The notes below the pieces were generated by a model that was not told the DNA's origin, did no database searches, and saw only the letters and a list, made by a program, of their open reading frames with translations. From CAVVZJ01 sp963752755 (GTDB taxonomy: Bacteria; Planctomycetota; Planctomycetia; Isosphaerales; Isosphaeraceae), in contig CAVVZJ010000001.1 in the NCBI GenBank assembly GCA_963752755.1, positions 1,426,001-1,490,000 on the forward strand: a DNA stretch of 64,000 nt, read 5' to 3'. Position 1 is the stretch's first letter, and the number at the start of each line of letters is the position of its first letter. The position numbers and the translations under genes are program-made. Below are positions 1-9,130 of this stretch, piece after piece.

Positions 1-176
1 GGCTTCTCCGACTTCTCGGCCTGTCTCGCCTCCACGCTCCGGGGCCGCAGACCGCTCAGGGCCCCCAGAGCGACCAGGCCGATCAACGCCGACAGCGCCG
101 CCCACCGCCATCGGCGATTCTCACGCTCCAGGCGATCCATCCGACGGGCCATCGCATCCAGGGTCGGGTTGTCCAT
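1..176 (-). CDS. Small membrane-anchored coiled-coil protein (3' end outside window)
   Basis: The reading frame starts at the ATG at 176 and runs off the left edge, so only the first 58 residues are visible. It begins MDNPTLDAMARRMDRLERE, a short charged amphipathic helix, followed by a hydrophobic stretch at about residues 26-44 (WAALSALIGLVALGALSGL) and then a charged segment. This is the layout of a small protein with a cytoplasmic coiled-coil head and one membrane segment or signal anchor. A GGAGG sits about 7 bases before the ATG. I do not recognise a named family. The truncation is only the window edge. Confidence 0.6.
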   Translation of the reverse strand, partial: MDNPTLDAMARRMDRLERENRRWRWAALSALIGLVALGALSGLRPRSVEARQAEKSEK

Positions 177-244
177 CGAGAACCTCCGATCGGGTCAAAG
201 GTGGGAGGGAAACCGCAATCGAAGCCGCAGGGCATCGCAGTGGG

Positions 245-1141
245 TCAGGCCCAGGGTGGCACGGACGGCAGCAGCGCCTCGAACCGCTCGATCTGCTCGG
301 CCATGTAGGCCCCCTGGTAGGTGCCGGCGAAGAAGCGGGGCAGGGCTTCCTCGAAGAAGCGCTGCCAGGACTCGTCCTCAAGGCCGGGGTTGATCGGGTA
401 GAAGAGGACGCCGTTGGACTCGGCGGCCTGGCGGTCGCCGGGGGCGTCGCCGACCATCAGGACCTTGTCGCGGTCGTAGCGGTCGGAGGCGGCGGCCAGG
501 GCGAGGTGTTCGCGCTTGCTTCCGAGTTCCTGGCCGGCGATCAGGGCGACGTGACGGGCCAGGTCATGTTCTTCCCACTCCCGCGTCAGCGCCTCGCCGG
601 GCGTGGCGGAGACGACCATCACGTCGGCCTTGCCGGCCAGCGATTCGAGCGACTCACGGACGAGGGGGAAGGGGGGGACGTTCTTGACGATCTCGGCGAC
701 GGTCCGGTTGACCGCCTCGCTCCACTCCAGGGCCAGCGCCAGGTCGGGGTCTTTCGTCTTCGCGACCTCGGCCTTGAGGGTCGGGTTGGCCAGCTTCGTT
801 TCGCGTTCGATCCAGGAGCGGACGCCGGTCAAAGGTGGGACGTGGAAGGCGCGTCGGCCGACCTCGGGACGTTCGGAGAGGAGGTCGAAGGAGCGGGTCA
901 ACGCCGGGAATCGGTTGATCCCGCGCCACTTGGAATAGAGATTGACGAACTCGGCCGCCTCGCGGGCGTACTTGGAGACGGCAGCGAGTCCGAAGTACTT
1001 GATGATGTTGGGGATGAAGCATTCCTTGTGCTTCACCTCCATGGTGTCGAAGGCACAGCCGTCGCTGTCGATGCCGATGAAGAAGTCCTGGGTCTTGCGG
1101 AAGTCGCGGAGCGGGGCCTGGAGATCGTGCGCGGTCGTCAT
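245..1141 (-). CDS. HAD-superfamily hydrolase
   Basis: This 298-residue protein is probably a soluble cytoplasmic phosphatase or phosphohydrolase of the haloacid dehalogenase superfamily. Motif I is FIGIDSDGCAFD near residue 22, with the nucleophile and acid/base aspartates. Motif II is VVSATP. Motif IV is VGDAPGDRQAA, giving the Mg-binding acidic pair. The ATG at 1141 is preferred over the upstream frame because the extension has no protein-like character and a GAGG lies about 8 bases upstream. The long insert between motifs I and II is a cap domain. It is transcribed divergently from the kinase at 1410. The substrate cannot be told from sequence. Confidence 0.85.
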   Translation of the reverse strand: MTTAHDLQAPLRDFRKTQDFFIGIDSDGCAFDTMEVKHKECFIPNIIKYFGLAAVSKYAREAAEFVNLYSKWRGINRFPALTRSFDLLSERPEVGRRAFHVPPLTGVRSWIERETKLANPTLKAEVAKTKDPDLALALEWSEAVNRTVAEIVKNVPPFPLVRESLESLAGKADVMVVSATPGEALTREWEEHDLARHVALIAGQELGSKREHLALAAASDRYDRDKVLMVGDAPGDRQAAESNGVLFYPINPGLEDESWQRFFEEALPRFFAGTYQGAYMAEQIERFEALLPSVPPWA

Positions 1142-1303
1142 CGGGCGTGCCTCGGGTCGTTGCGGTAGCGGGACGGGACCGTCGGGGGCATCCCGGGTCG
1201 CCGCGGCCCATTGTGGCGTGAGGATGCCGGTTTTCCAAGGGCCTGCCGACTCGCCGCTGGTCGTCCCCCGACCGGCTCGGGGAGTGGGTCTGGCGCTGGC
1301 GAA

Positions 1304-1332
1304 TTGAGTCGAAGGGGCACCTCTGTTATCGT
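1304..1332 (+). promoter_or_regulatory. Candidate sigma70-type promoter for the kinase gene
   Basis: TTGAGT at 1304-1309 and TATCGT at 1327-1332 are separated by exactly 17 bases. They lie about 78 bases before the ATG at 1410, in the divergent intergenic region. The -10 box is imperfect, so this is a candidate only. Confidence 0.4.
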
Positions 1333-1409
1333 GAAGAGAGGCCTGATCCGACGTCGTGGTGTGGCCCACCGACCGGGGCCCCACCCTCCGCTCTCCGGAA
1401 TTCTGCGCG

Positions 1410-2684
1410 ATGGCGACCACCGACACGTCGAAGCCGCTGGAGCATGTGCCCTCCGACTTCCTGACGGTCCTCCGTAAGTCGGCCGTGCTCACCGATCGCC
1501 AGTTCGAGGACATGCGCGCCCGGGTCCTCGCCGGGGATTATCCGTTCGACTCCGTGGACCTGGCCCACCGTCTCGTCAAGGAGAAGATTCTCACCGGCTA
1601 CCAGGCCAACCGCCTGTTGAAGAACAAGCCTCACGGCATGGCGGTCGGCAAGTACATCATCCTCGACCGGCTCGGCTCCGGCTCGATGGGGCGGGTGTAC
1701 AAGGCCAATCACCTGCTGATGGGTCGGACCGTGGCGTTGAAGGTGATCGCGCCGGAGGTCGCCAGCAATGCCAGGGTGGTCTCACGGTTCCAGCGCGAGA
1801 TGAAGCTGGTCGGCCGGCTCGACCATCCGAACGTCGTGCGGGCCTACGATGCCGACCAGATCGGCAACGCCCTGTATATCGTGATGGAGTACGTGGCCGG
1901 CGAGAGCCTGGGGATGCTCTTTCGCAAGCGGGGGCCGCTACCGGCGATCGACGTGGTTCGCTACGCCGCCCAGGCCGCGCTCGGCCTGGGGCACGCCCAC
2001 GAGCAGGGTGTCGTGCACCGCGACGTCAAGCCGTCGAATCTCCTGCTCGGCGAGGATGGCCGGGTCCGGGTGCTTGACCTGGGCCTGGGCATCCTGATGC
2101 TCGCCGATGTTCAGTCGTCGTTCGCCACCGCCGACGGCATCGCCGTCGGCACGGTCGATTACATGTCGCCCGAGCAGGCCTGCGGCAAGGACGTGGACGG
2201 CCGTAGCGACCTCTACAGCCTCGGCTGTATGATGTATCATGTGATTAGCGGTCTGCATGTGTTTCCGGGCGAGTCGCCGATCGAGCGGCTGGGCAGGCGG
2301 ATCAACGGCGTGCCGACCCCGCTGGCGGACCTGGTGCCCGACCTGCCTCGCGGCCTGCCGGCGGTCATGGACCGCCTGCTCGCAAACCGGCCTCGTGACC
2401 GCTACCAGACGGGCGAGGAGGCGGCCGATGCGCTCGAAACGGTGATGAACCCCCGTCGAGCCGCCAAGGCCCGGCGACCTGCGGAGGCGCCAGAGTCGTC
2501 GCCGGTGATCATTGAGAAGGTCGTGGAGGTCGAGATCGAGGTCGGGCCGGAGTATCCCGGTTGGTTCGCCCCCTTGGCGGGCGTGGCCGAGCAGTCGCCG
2601 ATCGCCGCGATGTTCGCCTTGTTGACGGGAGCAATCGCCTGCTTCGGGGCTGGCTTCCTCACCGCTTGGCTTCTCGGGCACTGA
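1410..2684 (+). CDS. Membrane-anchored Hanks-type Ser/Thr protein kinase
   Basis: This 424-residue protein is predicted to phosphorylate proteins on Ser/Thr. An N-terminal helical region of about 75 residues precedes the kinase domain. The glycine loop is LGSGSMG (88-94), the ATP lysine is K111 (VALKVI), the catalytic loop is HRDVKPSN (203-210) and the SPE motif is at 253-255. The Mg-binding motif is DLG (223-225) instead of DFG, a variant known in active bacterial kinases. A single transmembrane helix lies near the C-terminus at about 390-418, so the catalytic domain faces the cytoplasm and there is almost no extracellular sensor. The ATG at 1410 is chosen because the frame upstream is not protein-like. 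The gene ends 5 bases from the convergent cyclase gene. Confidence 0.93.
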   Translation: MATTDTSKPLEHVPSDFLTVLRKSAVLTDRQFEDMRARVLAGDYPFDSVDLAHRLVKEKILTGYQANRLLKNKPHGMAVGKYIILDRLGSGSMGRVYKANHLLMGRTVALKVIAPEVASNARVVSRFQREMKLVGRLDHPNVVRAYDADQIGNALYIVMEYVAGESLGMLFRKRGPLPAIDVVRYAAQAALGLGHAHEQGVVHRDVKPSNLLLGEDGRVRVLDLGLGILMLADVQSSFATADGIAVGTVDYMSPEQACGKDVDGRSDLYSLGCMMYHVISGLHVFPGESPIERLGRRINGVPTPLADLVPDLPRGLPAVMDRLLANRPRDRYQTGEEAADALETVMNPRRAAKARRPAEAPESSPVIIEKVVEVEIEVGPEYPGWFAPLAGVAEQSPIAAMFALLTGAIACFGAGFLTAWLLGH

Positions 2685-2689
2685 CCGAT

Positions 2690-4193
2690 TCAAGGCTTGG
2701 CGGGCTTCCCTGGCGTTGCCGCGTCCTTCGGCGTTGGGGGCGGCGGCTCGGGGGCCGGTCGGCGGATGGTCACGCGGACTTGCTCGGGTTGATCGGGGCC
2801 GAGCCGGACCGAGTCCGGGAGCGCTTCCAAGGTCGCTGTCTTTGTGAACTGCGATTGCTGCGCCTCCGCCGGACCCAAGACGACCGGGTTCGTGATCACC
2901 TGCTGGATGGCGCGGATTTCCGACTCCGGGCCGACCAGCAGGACCGAGTCGGGCTCGACGAGGATCTGCGTCCCCTCAGGAGGCTCTGGGCGGATTTGCA
3001 GACGGACCGGCACACGCTTCGAGACACGCCGGTGCAGGTCCACGATGATGCTCGTCGGCGTCAGGCGGGCGACCTCCAGGCCGACGGGCAGCTCGACGTT
3101 CTCATCGCTGAGGTGGATCTCCTGCCCTTCTCCGGGACCGAGGTTGCGGAGATTGACCGAGGCGCCAACCTGTTCTGGACGGCGCTTCAGGTCTTCAATC
3201 AAGGGCCGCTGGCCGCGGACCTGCACGTCCAGGGTCTCATTCGAACTCCAGGTCAGCTCCAGCCCCTCGGGGAGGTTGCGGAAGTCGATCCGGATGTTCA
3301 CGTTGGTCACGGCCGCCTGTTGCCCGTAGAAGATGGTCCAGTAGGTGGTGACCGCCAGGGTTGTGAGGAAGAAACCGCCGACCTGGCGGAAGAACTCGCG
3401 GCGGATGGCCCGTGTCCGACTGCCCTGGATGTCCCAACCCAGGAGGCGCTGGAGCGTCTGCTCCAGCTCGATGGGAAACGCGATCGGCGTGACCTCGCCC
3501 CGGTGGACGACCGAGACCTCGCCGCGCTCCTCGGAGACGACCACCACGACCGCGTCGCTGACCTCACTCAAGCCGATCGCGGCGCGGTGGCGGGTGCCAT
3601 ACTGAGGCGGCAGGTCGGTCCGCCGGGAGAGTGGCAGGATCGCCCCGACGCGCTCGATCTTGTTGCCGCGGATCACCGTCGGCGCCGTCGTGGACGGGGC
3701 TCTCCTTGCAGAAGATGCTCTCCAGCATTGGAATGCTGACCTGGCCGCCGACGAGGACGCCGTCCCGGAAGATCGGGCTAAGTCGCTCGCGATTCTGGAA
3801 GACGAGCAAGGCGCCGGTGCGATCCTCGGCCATCCGGAAGGTGGCCTCGACGGTGGCACTGAGTTGCTGGGCGTCGGTCTTGGGAGTCGGTCGGCCGAGG
3901 AAGAGTCGGGCGGGGTTGGTCTGGATCAAGACGTCGCGGATCTCGTCGCGGAAGGCCACAACGATGACCAGCACGGCCACGGTCCCGAGCGCCTCGAGGA
4001 ACCGGCTGGTCAGGATCAGGTTGAACTGGTAGGCCAGTTCGCGGAGCATCCAGAGGATCACCAGCACGGCCGAGACGTGCAGCGTCGTGGTGCCCCGGAA
4101 CAGCACGAGCAGCCGTTGAATGAGAAAGCTGATCAGGAGGATGTCGATGGCATCCAGCCACTTCAGGCTCGGCAGCGACTCGAGCAGACTCAC
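2690..4193 (-). CDS. Diadenylate cyclase fused to YbbR domains (CdaA-CdaR fusion), one frameshift
   Basis: The enzyme should make c-di-AMP from two ATP at the inner membrane. The GTG start at 4193 has GGAGG 7 bases upstream. Three membrane helices (about residues 15-80) are followed by a DAC domain with its DGA motif at residues 169-171. A one-base shift at about 3680 moves the rest into another frame, which continues at once with VIRGNKIERVGAILPL and the second signature GTRHRAAIGLSE. The same frame then runs on through a fourth membrane helix (FFLTTLAVTTYWTIFYG) into about 240 residues of YbbR-type repeats and a proline-rich tail. In Firmicutes the cyclase and its YbbR regulator are separate neighbouring genes; here both appear in one polypeptide. 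The shift breaks the active site and is probably a sequence error. Confidence 0.85.
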
Positions 4194-4369
4194 AAGAGAA
4201 CCTCCGGGCGCGGGACGCACGCCGCTGTCTTGCCAGCTCCGCGACCCCGGCAACGCGGTCGCCAGGACGGATCGGAGCCGCCCGGAAACGGGTCGGCCCC
4301 TTCCATCCTACGCCAAGAGGCCCGGCCCGTCGTCCCTCCGCCCGGACCTCGGGGTCGCATCGCAGCCGG

Positions 4370-5593
4370 TCAGCACTGGACCCCGGTGAGCAGCTCGCAC
4401 TTCTCCGGCGAGGTCGCCATCAGCTCGTTGAGCGTGGCGACGATCTTGTCGTTCTCGGGGGCGGTGCGGACGGCGAAGCGGAGGTGGCCCTGCGTCTCGA
4501 CGATCTGATCCTCGCCCGTGAGGATCGCGCCGGGCTCCAGGCCGCGGAAATTCGAGCACTCGCGGGCGAGGATGCCGCGGCGGGCCAGGGCTTCCTGCAA
4601 GGCGATCGAGGTCCAGGGCGTGTCGGTGAGGCTGACCAGCACCCAGTTCGGCCGCGGCGGGGCGTCCGACGGCCGGATTCGGTCGGGCCAGACGGGACGC
4701 AGGCCCGGGATCTCCCAGAGCCGGTCGGTCAGCCAGGCCGACTGGGAGCCGACCAGATCGAGCGTTTGCTCAAGGTACTCGTCGTCGTTGAGCACCGCCA
4801 GCAACGCGGCCTCGGCCGACGAATCGACACTCCAGGGGTTCTGGAACTGGCGGAGCCGGCGTACCAGATCCTCCGAGGCGACCGCGTAGCCGACCCGCAA
4901 GCCGGGCATGGCGAAGATCTTCGTGACCGACCGCAGGGCCACGAGGTTCACCCGCTCGGTGGCCGCCGGCACGACCGTGCGATCGGCCTCGTCGGGGAAG
5001 AACGACAGGTAGGCCTCATCGACGACGACGAGCAGGTCACGGCTGTCATCCACCAGTCGCAGGAGCCGGTCCCGCTGCCAGGCGTGGCCCAGGGGGCTGA
5101 CCGGGTTGCCTGTCCAGTAAATTCCCCTTGCGGAACGGGGCAGGAACTCAAGCGACCAGTCCAGGGCGTGTCGACCCCAGGCCTCCGTCCGCATCTGATT
5201 CAAGGAGGCCGCGCGCCGATACTCGGCATAGATCGGCTCGACGAGGTGGGAGAGCGGCAACTTCGGGTCGCCCATGTCCTCGGCGTGCAGGTGCAAGGCC
5301 TCGCGGAGCGACTGGGCCAGCAGGCTGATGATCTCCGACGTGCCGGCGCCGATGAAGACATTGGCCGGCGAGACGCCATGCTTCTCGGCCAGTCGCTCGG
5401 CCAGTCGCGGGTTGCCGGGCTCGGGATACTGCCCGGCGCGGTCGATGGCCCGCTTCGCCGCTTCGATGGAGGCCCGGGGGGTGCCGAGCGGGTTGAGGCT
5501 GACCGAGACATCCATGAGCGGCCGGTCACCCAGCCTCAGACGTCTTCGGATGGCATACTGGTTCCCCCCATGCTGAATCGGGCTGATCATCAC
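4370..5593 (-). CDS. PLP-dependent class I aminotransferase, HisC/CobD-like
   Basis: This is a 407-residue fold-type I PLP enzyme. The N-terminus HGGNQYAIRRR followed by DVSVSLNPLGTP resembles threonine-phosphate decarboxylase (CobD) and histidinol-phosphate aminotransferase (HisC). PLP-binding features are TGNP (161-164), DEAY (192-195) and the Schiff-base lysine K225 in SVTKIF, with the following MPGLRVGY. The choice between HisC and CobD cannot be made from sequence alone, and no other histidine or cobalamin gene is in the window. The frame opens with GTG at 5593 and then ATG at 5590; the ATG overlaps the stop of the upstream epimerase as TGATG, so the two genes are translationally coupled. 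Confidence 0.85.
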   Translation of the reverse strand: MMISPIQHGGNQYAIRRRLRLGDRPLMDVSVSLNPLGTPRASIEAAKRAIDRAGQYPEPGNPRLAERLAEKHGVSPANVFIGAGTSEIISLLAQSLREALHLHAEDMGDPKLPLSHLVEPIYAEYRRAASLNQMRTEAWGRHALDWSLEFLPRSARGIYWTGNPVSPLGHAWQRDRLLRLVDDSRDLLVVVDEAYLSFFPDEADRTVVPAATERVNLVALRSVTKIFAMPGLRVGYAVASEDLVRRLRQFQNPWSVDSSAEAALLAVLNDDEYLEQTLDLVGSQSAWLTDRLWEIPGLRPVWPDRIRPSDAPPRPNWVLVSLTDTPWTSIALQEALARRGILARECSNFRGLEPGAILTGEDQIVETQGHLRFAVRTAPENDKIVATLNELMATSPEKCELLTGVQC

Positions 5594-6789
5594 GGGCCAA
5601 ATTCCCTTGAATCCCGCCGGCTTTCGCAGCGACCCGCGGGCCGTCGCTTGGGCGGGATGGGTGAATCAAAAGTGGAAATGTGAAGGTCGATCCGCGAGAG
5701 ACCGGCTCCGGGAGCGAATCCCAGATATGTAGCAAACCCGATGCTCTCGTTCAACCGCTCGCCGCGCCAACTTGCTTCCGATCGGGCTCGGGGCTCGGCT
5801 GCGCGGAGGGGGATGGGGTCCGGCCGAGGATCTGCGCGAAGGGCCGGTAGAAGCTCTGGATAATGGAACGTGTAGCCTAGCGACCGCGCCTTTGCCGGCA
5901 GGACGCGCTGGCCGTGAGTGACAATGTCGGCCACCTCACCGAGAATCTGCTTCAGGAGCGGGTCCGGCGGGCCGAAGGGGAGATAAATCCGCCAGAACGC
6001 CCAGGGCTTCCAGAAGACCTTCGCCAGGGCTCGCATGAACTCGGCATTACGCACCGGGTTCGGGGCCGTGCCGTTGATCGGTCCACGAGCGTCGGGGTGG
6101 TCCAGTGCCAGCAGGAAGATCCCGACGATGTCGTCGAGCTGAATCCAGCTCATCCACTGCTGGCCTTTTGCGGGACGGACCGGGTGGCCGCCGTTGCCGA
6201 CTGGCGCGGCGCCGCCCGGGAGCCACTTGACGATCGGGGTCATCACCCCGAGCGCCCCCTCGCCCTTGGCCAGCACGACCCCAGTGCGGACGGTCGCCAG
6301 TCGCAGACCGAGCGACTCGGCCGGCCGGGCGGCGTCTTCCCACTCGCGGCAGATCCGCGCGAGAAAGTCGTCCCCGGCCGGAGCCTCCTCCGTGAGTTCT
6401 TCGTCCGCATGCGGGCCGTAGAAGCCGATCGCCGAGGCCTGGACCAGGACCTTCGGCCGGCTTGACGCCCGCGCGATCGAGGAGACGACGTTGTCGGTGG
6501 CGAAGACCCGGCTATCGCGGATCTTTCGCTTGACCTCGGCGTCCCAGCGCTCGGCGAAGAGGTTATGGCCGACCAGATTGATCACCGCGTCGCAGCCGTC
6601 GAGCGCGGCATCCCAGGGACCCGGGGCGGTCGGATCACCCTGAACAACCTCGACCCCCTTGAGTGAGGGCTTCAGTCGTGCCTGGTCGGCCCTGCGAGTG
6701 AGGATCACCGGCTGATCGCCGCGGTCGAGCAGACGACGGACCAGGCTACGGCCGATCAGCCCGGTCCCGCCAGTGAGAAAGACGCGCAT
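5590..6789 (-). CDS. NAD(P)-dependent epimerase, TIGR01777/YfcH (SDR39U1) family
   Basis: This is an extended short-chain dehydrogenase-like protein. It starts at ATG 6789 with MRVFLTGGTGLIGRSLVRRL, which holds the GxxGxxG NAD(P) motif. The family signature FAERWDAEVKRKIRDSRV and the C-terminal DUF1731-like PAKARSLGYTFHYPEL are both present. About 70 residues follow this natural end and are low-complexity and arginine-rich, so either the tail is lineage-specific or a frameshift near 5830 extends the frame artificially. The stop overlaps the aminotransferase start. The family's biochemical role is poorly known. Confidence 0.85.
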   Translation of the reverse strand: MRVFLTGGTGLIGRSLVRRLLDRGDQPVILTRRADQARLKPSLKGVEVVQGDPTAPGPWDAALDGCDAVINLVGHNLFAERWDAEVKRKIRDSRVFATDNVVSSIARASSRPKVLVQASAIGFYGPHADEELTEEAPAGDDFLARICREWEDAARPAESLGLRLATVRTGVVLAKGEGALGVMTPIVKWLPGGAAPVGNGGHPVRPAKGQQWMSWIQLDDIVGIFLLALDHPDARGPINGTAPNPVRNAEFMRALAKVFWKPWAFWRIYLPFGPPDPLLKQILGEVADIVTHGQRVLPAKARSLGYTFHYPELLPALRADPRPDPIPLRAAEPRARSEASWRGERLNESIGFATYLGFAPGAGLSRIDLHISTFDSPIPPKRRPAGRCESRRDSREFGP

Positions 6790-6867
6790 TACGGAGGCTC
6801 TCCCGTGGTCGAGTCCCGACCTCGGTCGTGCGACCTTCGATAGATCGACGCCCCGAGAACGAAACAT

Positions 6868-6895
6868 CTTGTAACACGGGAGCCCCCAACGTCAA
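6868..6895 (-). promoter_or_regulatory. Candidate promoter for the epimerase-aminotransferase operon
   Basis: Read on the minus strand, TTGACG (6895-6890) and TACAAG (6873-6868) are 16 bases apart and lie about 80 bases upstream of the ATG at 6789. The -10 box is weak. Confidence 0.4.
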
Positions 6896-6941
6896 GCGGT
6901 CGTCGGCCCGCGACGCGCTCGATCTGGCCCGGTCGTGCGGC

Positions 6942-7193
6942 TCAGGCCGCCTTCTTGCCCTGAATCAGCTCGCGGATCCGCTCCAGCGTATCCAGATGAT
7001 CGGCCCCCGCCTCGTGGGCTTCGAGCACCACGCCAAACCGCTCTTCGAGGAAGGTCACCAGCTTCAAGGTGCTGATCGAGTCGAGGATGCCGCCCGTGAT
7101 CAACGGGGTCTCATCGGTCAGCTCCGATGGGTCCTCGCCGGGCAGGAACTCGTCGAGGATGTAGCTCTTGACGGTCTGCTTGACGTCGTCCAT
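6942..7193 (-). CDS. Acyl carrier protein
   Basis: This 83-residue acidic protein starts MDDVKQTVKSYILDEFLPGE. The sequence GGILDSISTLKLV carries the serine (in DSI) that takes the 4'-phosphopantetheine arm, in the usual place for an acyl or peptidyl carrier protein. The Ile after Ser, in place of the Leu of fatty-acid-synthase ACP, points to a specialised carrier. The gene lies 62 bases downstream of the phosphodiesterase on the same strand, so the two are probably co-transcribed. No acyltransferase or synthase is adjacent; FabH is 31 kb away. Confidence 0.9.
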   Translation of the reverse strand: MDDVKQTVKSYILDEFLPGEDPSELTDETPLITGGILDSISTLKLVTFLEERFGVVLEAHEAGADHLDTLERIRELIQGKKAA

Positions 7194-7255
7194 CGGCTGT
7201 GGATCTCCTGATTCGTGGTCGGTTGAGGGGGATTGTTGACGTTTCTCGGTCGGGC

Positions 7256-8845
7256 TCATGCGCATTCGGCTCCGAAACCGGCGGCGGCCAGCAACTCGTC
7301 GAGCCTCGGGTCGCTGGCAATCACCGGTCGGCCGCCGCGGCGGACGGGCAGCGGGTTCTCGAACGCCTCGTGGAGGACGCGTCCCTGCATGTTCTCGGGC
7401 ACGTCGAAGCCGAGCATGGCCAGCGCGGTCGGTGCCAGGTCGTGGAGCCGGGCCTGGAGGTGGTCGCCCGGTCGGATGTCGGGGGCGTCGATGGCGACGA
7501 TGCCGTCCATCCAGTGCGTCGCCGGCAGGTTCGGGTCGGGCCGGAGCAAGGCGTTGTCGAACGGGCTCCACTTGGCCTGGGCCTGGAAGCCGTCGGACGA
7601 GGGGGCCAGCACGTCGGGCAGGCCGGCGGCGGCCGGGTCGAGGCCGTAGCGCTCGGCGACGTCGAAGGCGTCGGCAAAGAGCGGGTCACCGGTCTCGGGA
7701 TCGCGGGCGTCGAGGCAGAGGTCGATCACCTCACGCTTGATTCGCTCGGCCTGGGCGGCGTGGGTGACGGCCTCCGGCTGCAGGAATACGCAGGCGCTGA
7801 GCTGGCCGAACGGGGCGAAGGCCAGAGTTCGCTTCCAGTCGCAGCCGACCTCGCCGTCGATCGAACGCGGCAGGCGACGGCCCGCACCGCCGGGTCGGTT
7901 GCGGGTCTGCCAGCGGTGGAGGCGGTCGCGGAGACGGTTGAACCGGTAGCGGAACCGGGTGCCGTAGGCCAGCCGGCGCTGGAAGCCCGGCTTGCTGGAG
8001 CAGGCCGTTGACGTTGACCAGAGCCCGGCAAGGGCCGAAGCCGTGATCCGAGACGGCGACGATGGCGGCGTCTCGCTTCGAAGCCAGCTCCATCAAGCGG
8101 CCGGCGGCCTCGTCGAGGGCGGTCAGGCAGCTCGCGACCTCCTCGTTCCAGCCGCGTCGGCGCTCGCCGGTCTCGTCGAGTCGAGGTACGGCCAGAGGCG
8201 GTGCTGAAGGCTGTCGAGGTTGTGGAAGTGGACCATCATTGCCGACCCAGTCGGTCCGGGCGTCGGCCCGCTCGGCGGCCTCGGCCTGGGCGGGGAAGAT
8301 GGCCCGGTTGCGAGCGGCGAGCGCCTGGAGGTCGTCCAGCCGCTTCGGGCCGTGACTTCCAGACGATCTTGTGCGTGTAGTCGGGCAGCTCGGCCATGAT
8401 CTCGCGGCCGAAGTCGGGGCACTGGGCGAAGGCCCATTCCAGGCCGGGCGCATCGGAACCGGCGACGACGATCCCCGGCACGGCGGGCGGCGGATAGGTC
8501 ATCGGCAGGTTCAGGCTGACGACCTCGCGCCCCTGCGGCGCCGAGGATCTGCCAGAGACTCGGCGCCCGGACCCGGCCGGCGTGGTTGGGCCGGATCGTG
8601 CGGTCGTTGGCATCGACGTGGTAGAACTCGTGGATGCCGTGGACCTCGGGCGTGCAGCCGGTGGAGAAGTCCGTCCAGGCCACGGGCGTGACCATCGGCG
8701 TGCTCGACCGGAGCGTGCCGTGGGCGGATCGTCGCCAGAGCGCGGCAAGGTGGGGCAGGAGGCCGCGGTCAAACAGCGGGCCGAAGGCGGTCATCGTGCC
8801 GCCGTCGAGACCGAGGAACAGCACGCGGGATGCGGGAGCCGGCAT
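7256..8845 (-). pseudogene. Type I phosphodiesterase / nucleotide pyrophosphatase (alkaline phosphatase superfamily), about five frameshifts
   Basis: The reconstructed protein of about 530 residues is a two-metal phospho- or sulfo-hydrolase of the AP superfamily. The start MPAPASRVLFLGLDGGTMTA gives the first metal aspartate. TPVAWTDFSTGCTPEVHGIH is the nucleophile region. VSDHGFGP gives the later metal Asp-His pair, and the end of the protein matches the family (GDHLQARLHDLAPTALAMLG). These parts lie in different frames. Shifts are needed at about 8540, 8350, 8245, 8195 and 7990. If real, the gene is dead; because neighbours also carry single shifts, assembly indels are more likely. The ACP gene follows on the same strand. 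Confidence 0.75.
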
Positions 8846-9130
8846 GTGCGGACGCCCTGGACGGCTGCCCCCGAAAACGTGGCCCGACGCCCTCCGTGAC
8901 GTCCGGGCGGGCCGGGCCGCGCCATCGCACGCCGGACCCCGGGGGCCGGGCGAAACCTACCGACTCGCCCCTTGCCGGTCAATCCCGACTTTTTCCCTCA
9001 AGGCCGCCAGCGCGTCCGTCCGATGAGGTCGTCTGGTACCAGGATCCGGCGCCGTCTTCGGGGCACGCGCGCGAGCGTGTCGCGGCTCGTCAGGGAGGCG
9101 GGCCTTCCCACCATTGGAGGGAACCGGCCG

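Noticed and set aside
506..1168. 220-residue plus-strand frame opposite the HAD gene
   Set aside because: It is the antisense shadow of a gene with clear HAD motifs, and its product is arginine/glycine-rich and matches nothing.
2561..3739. 392-residue plus-strand frame
   Set aside because: Antisense to the cyclase/YbbR gene; low-complexity Arg/Asp-rich product.
4194..4369. Possible small gene between the cyclase and aminotransferase
   Set aside because: Frames are short and arginine/proline-rich with no ribosome-binding site; treated as a leader region.
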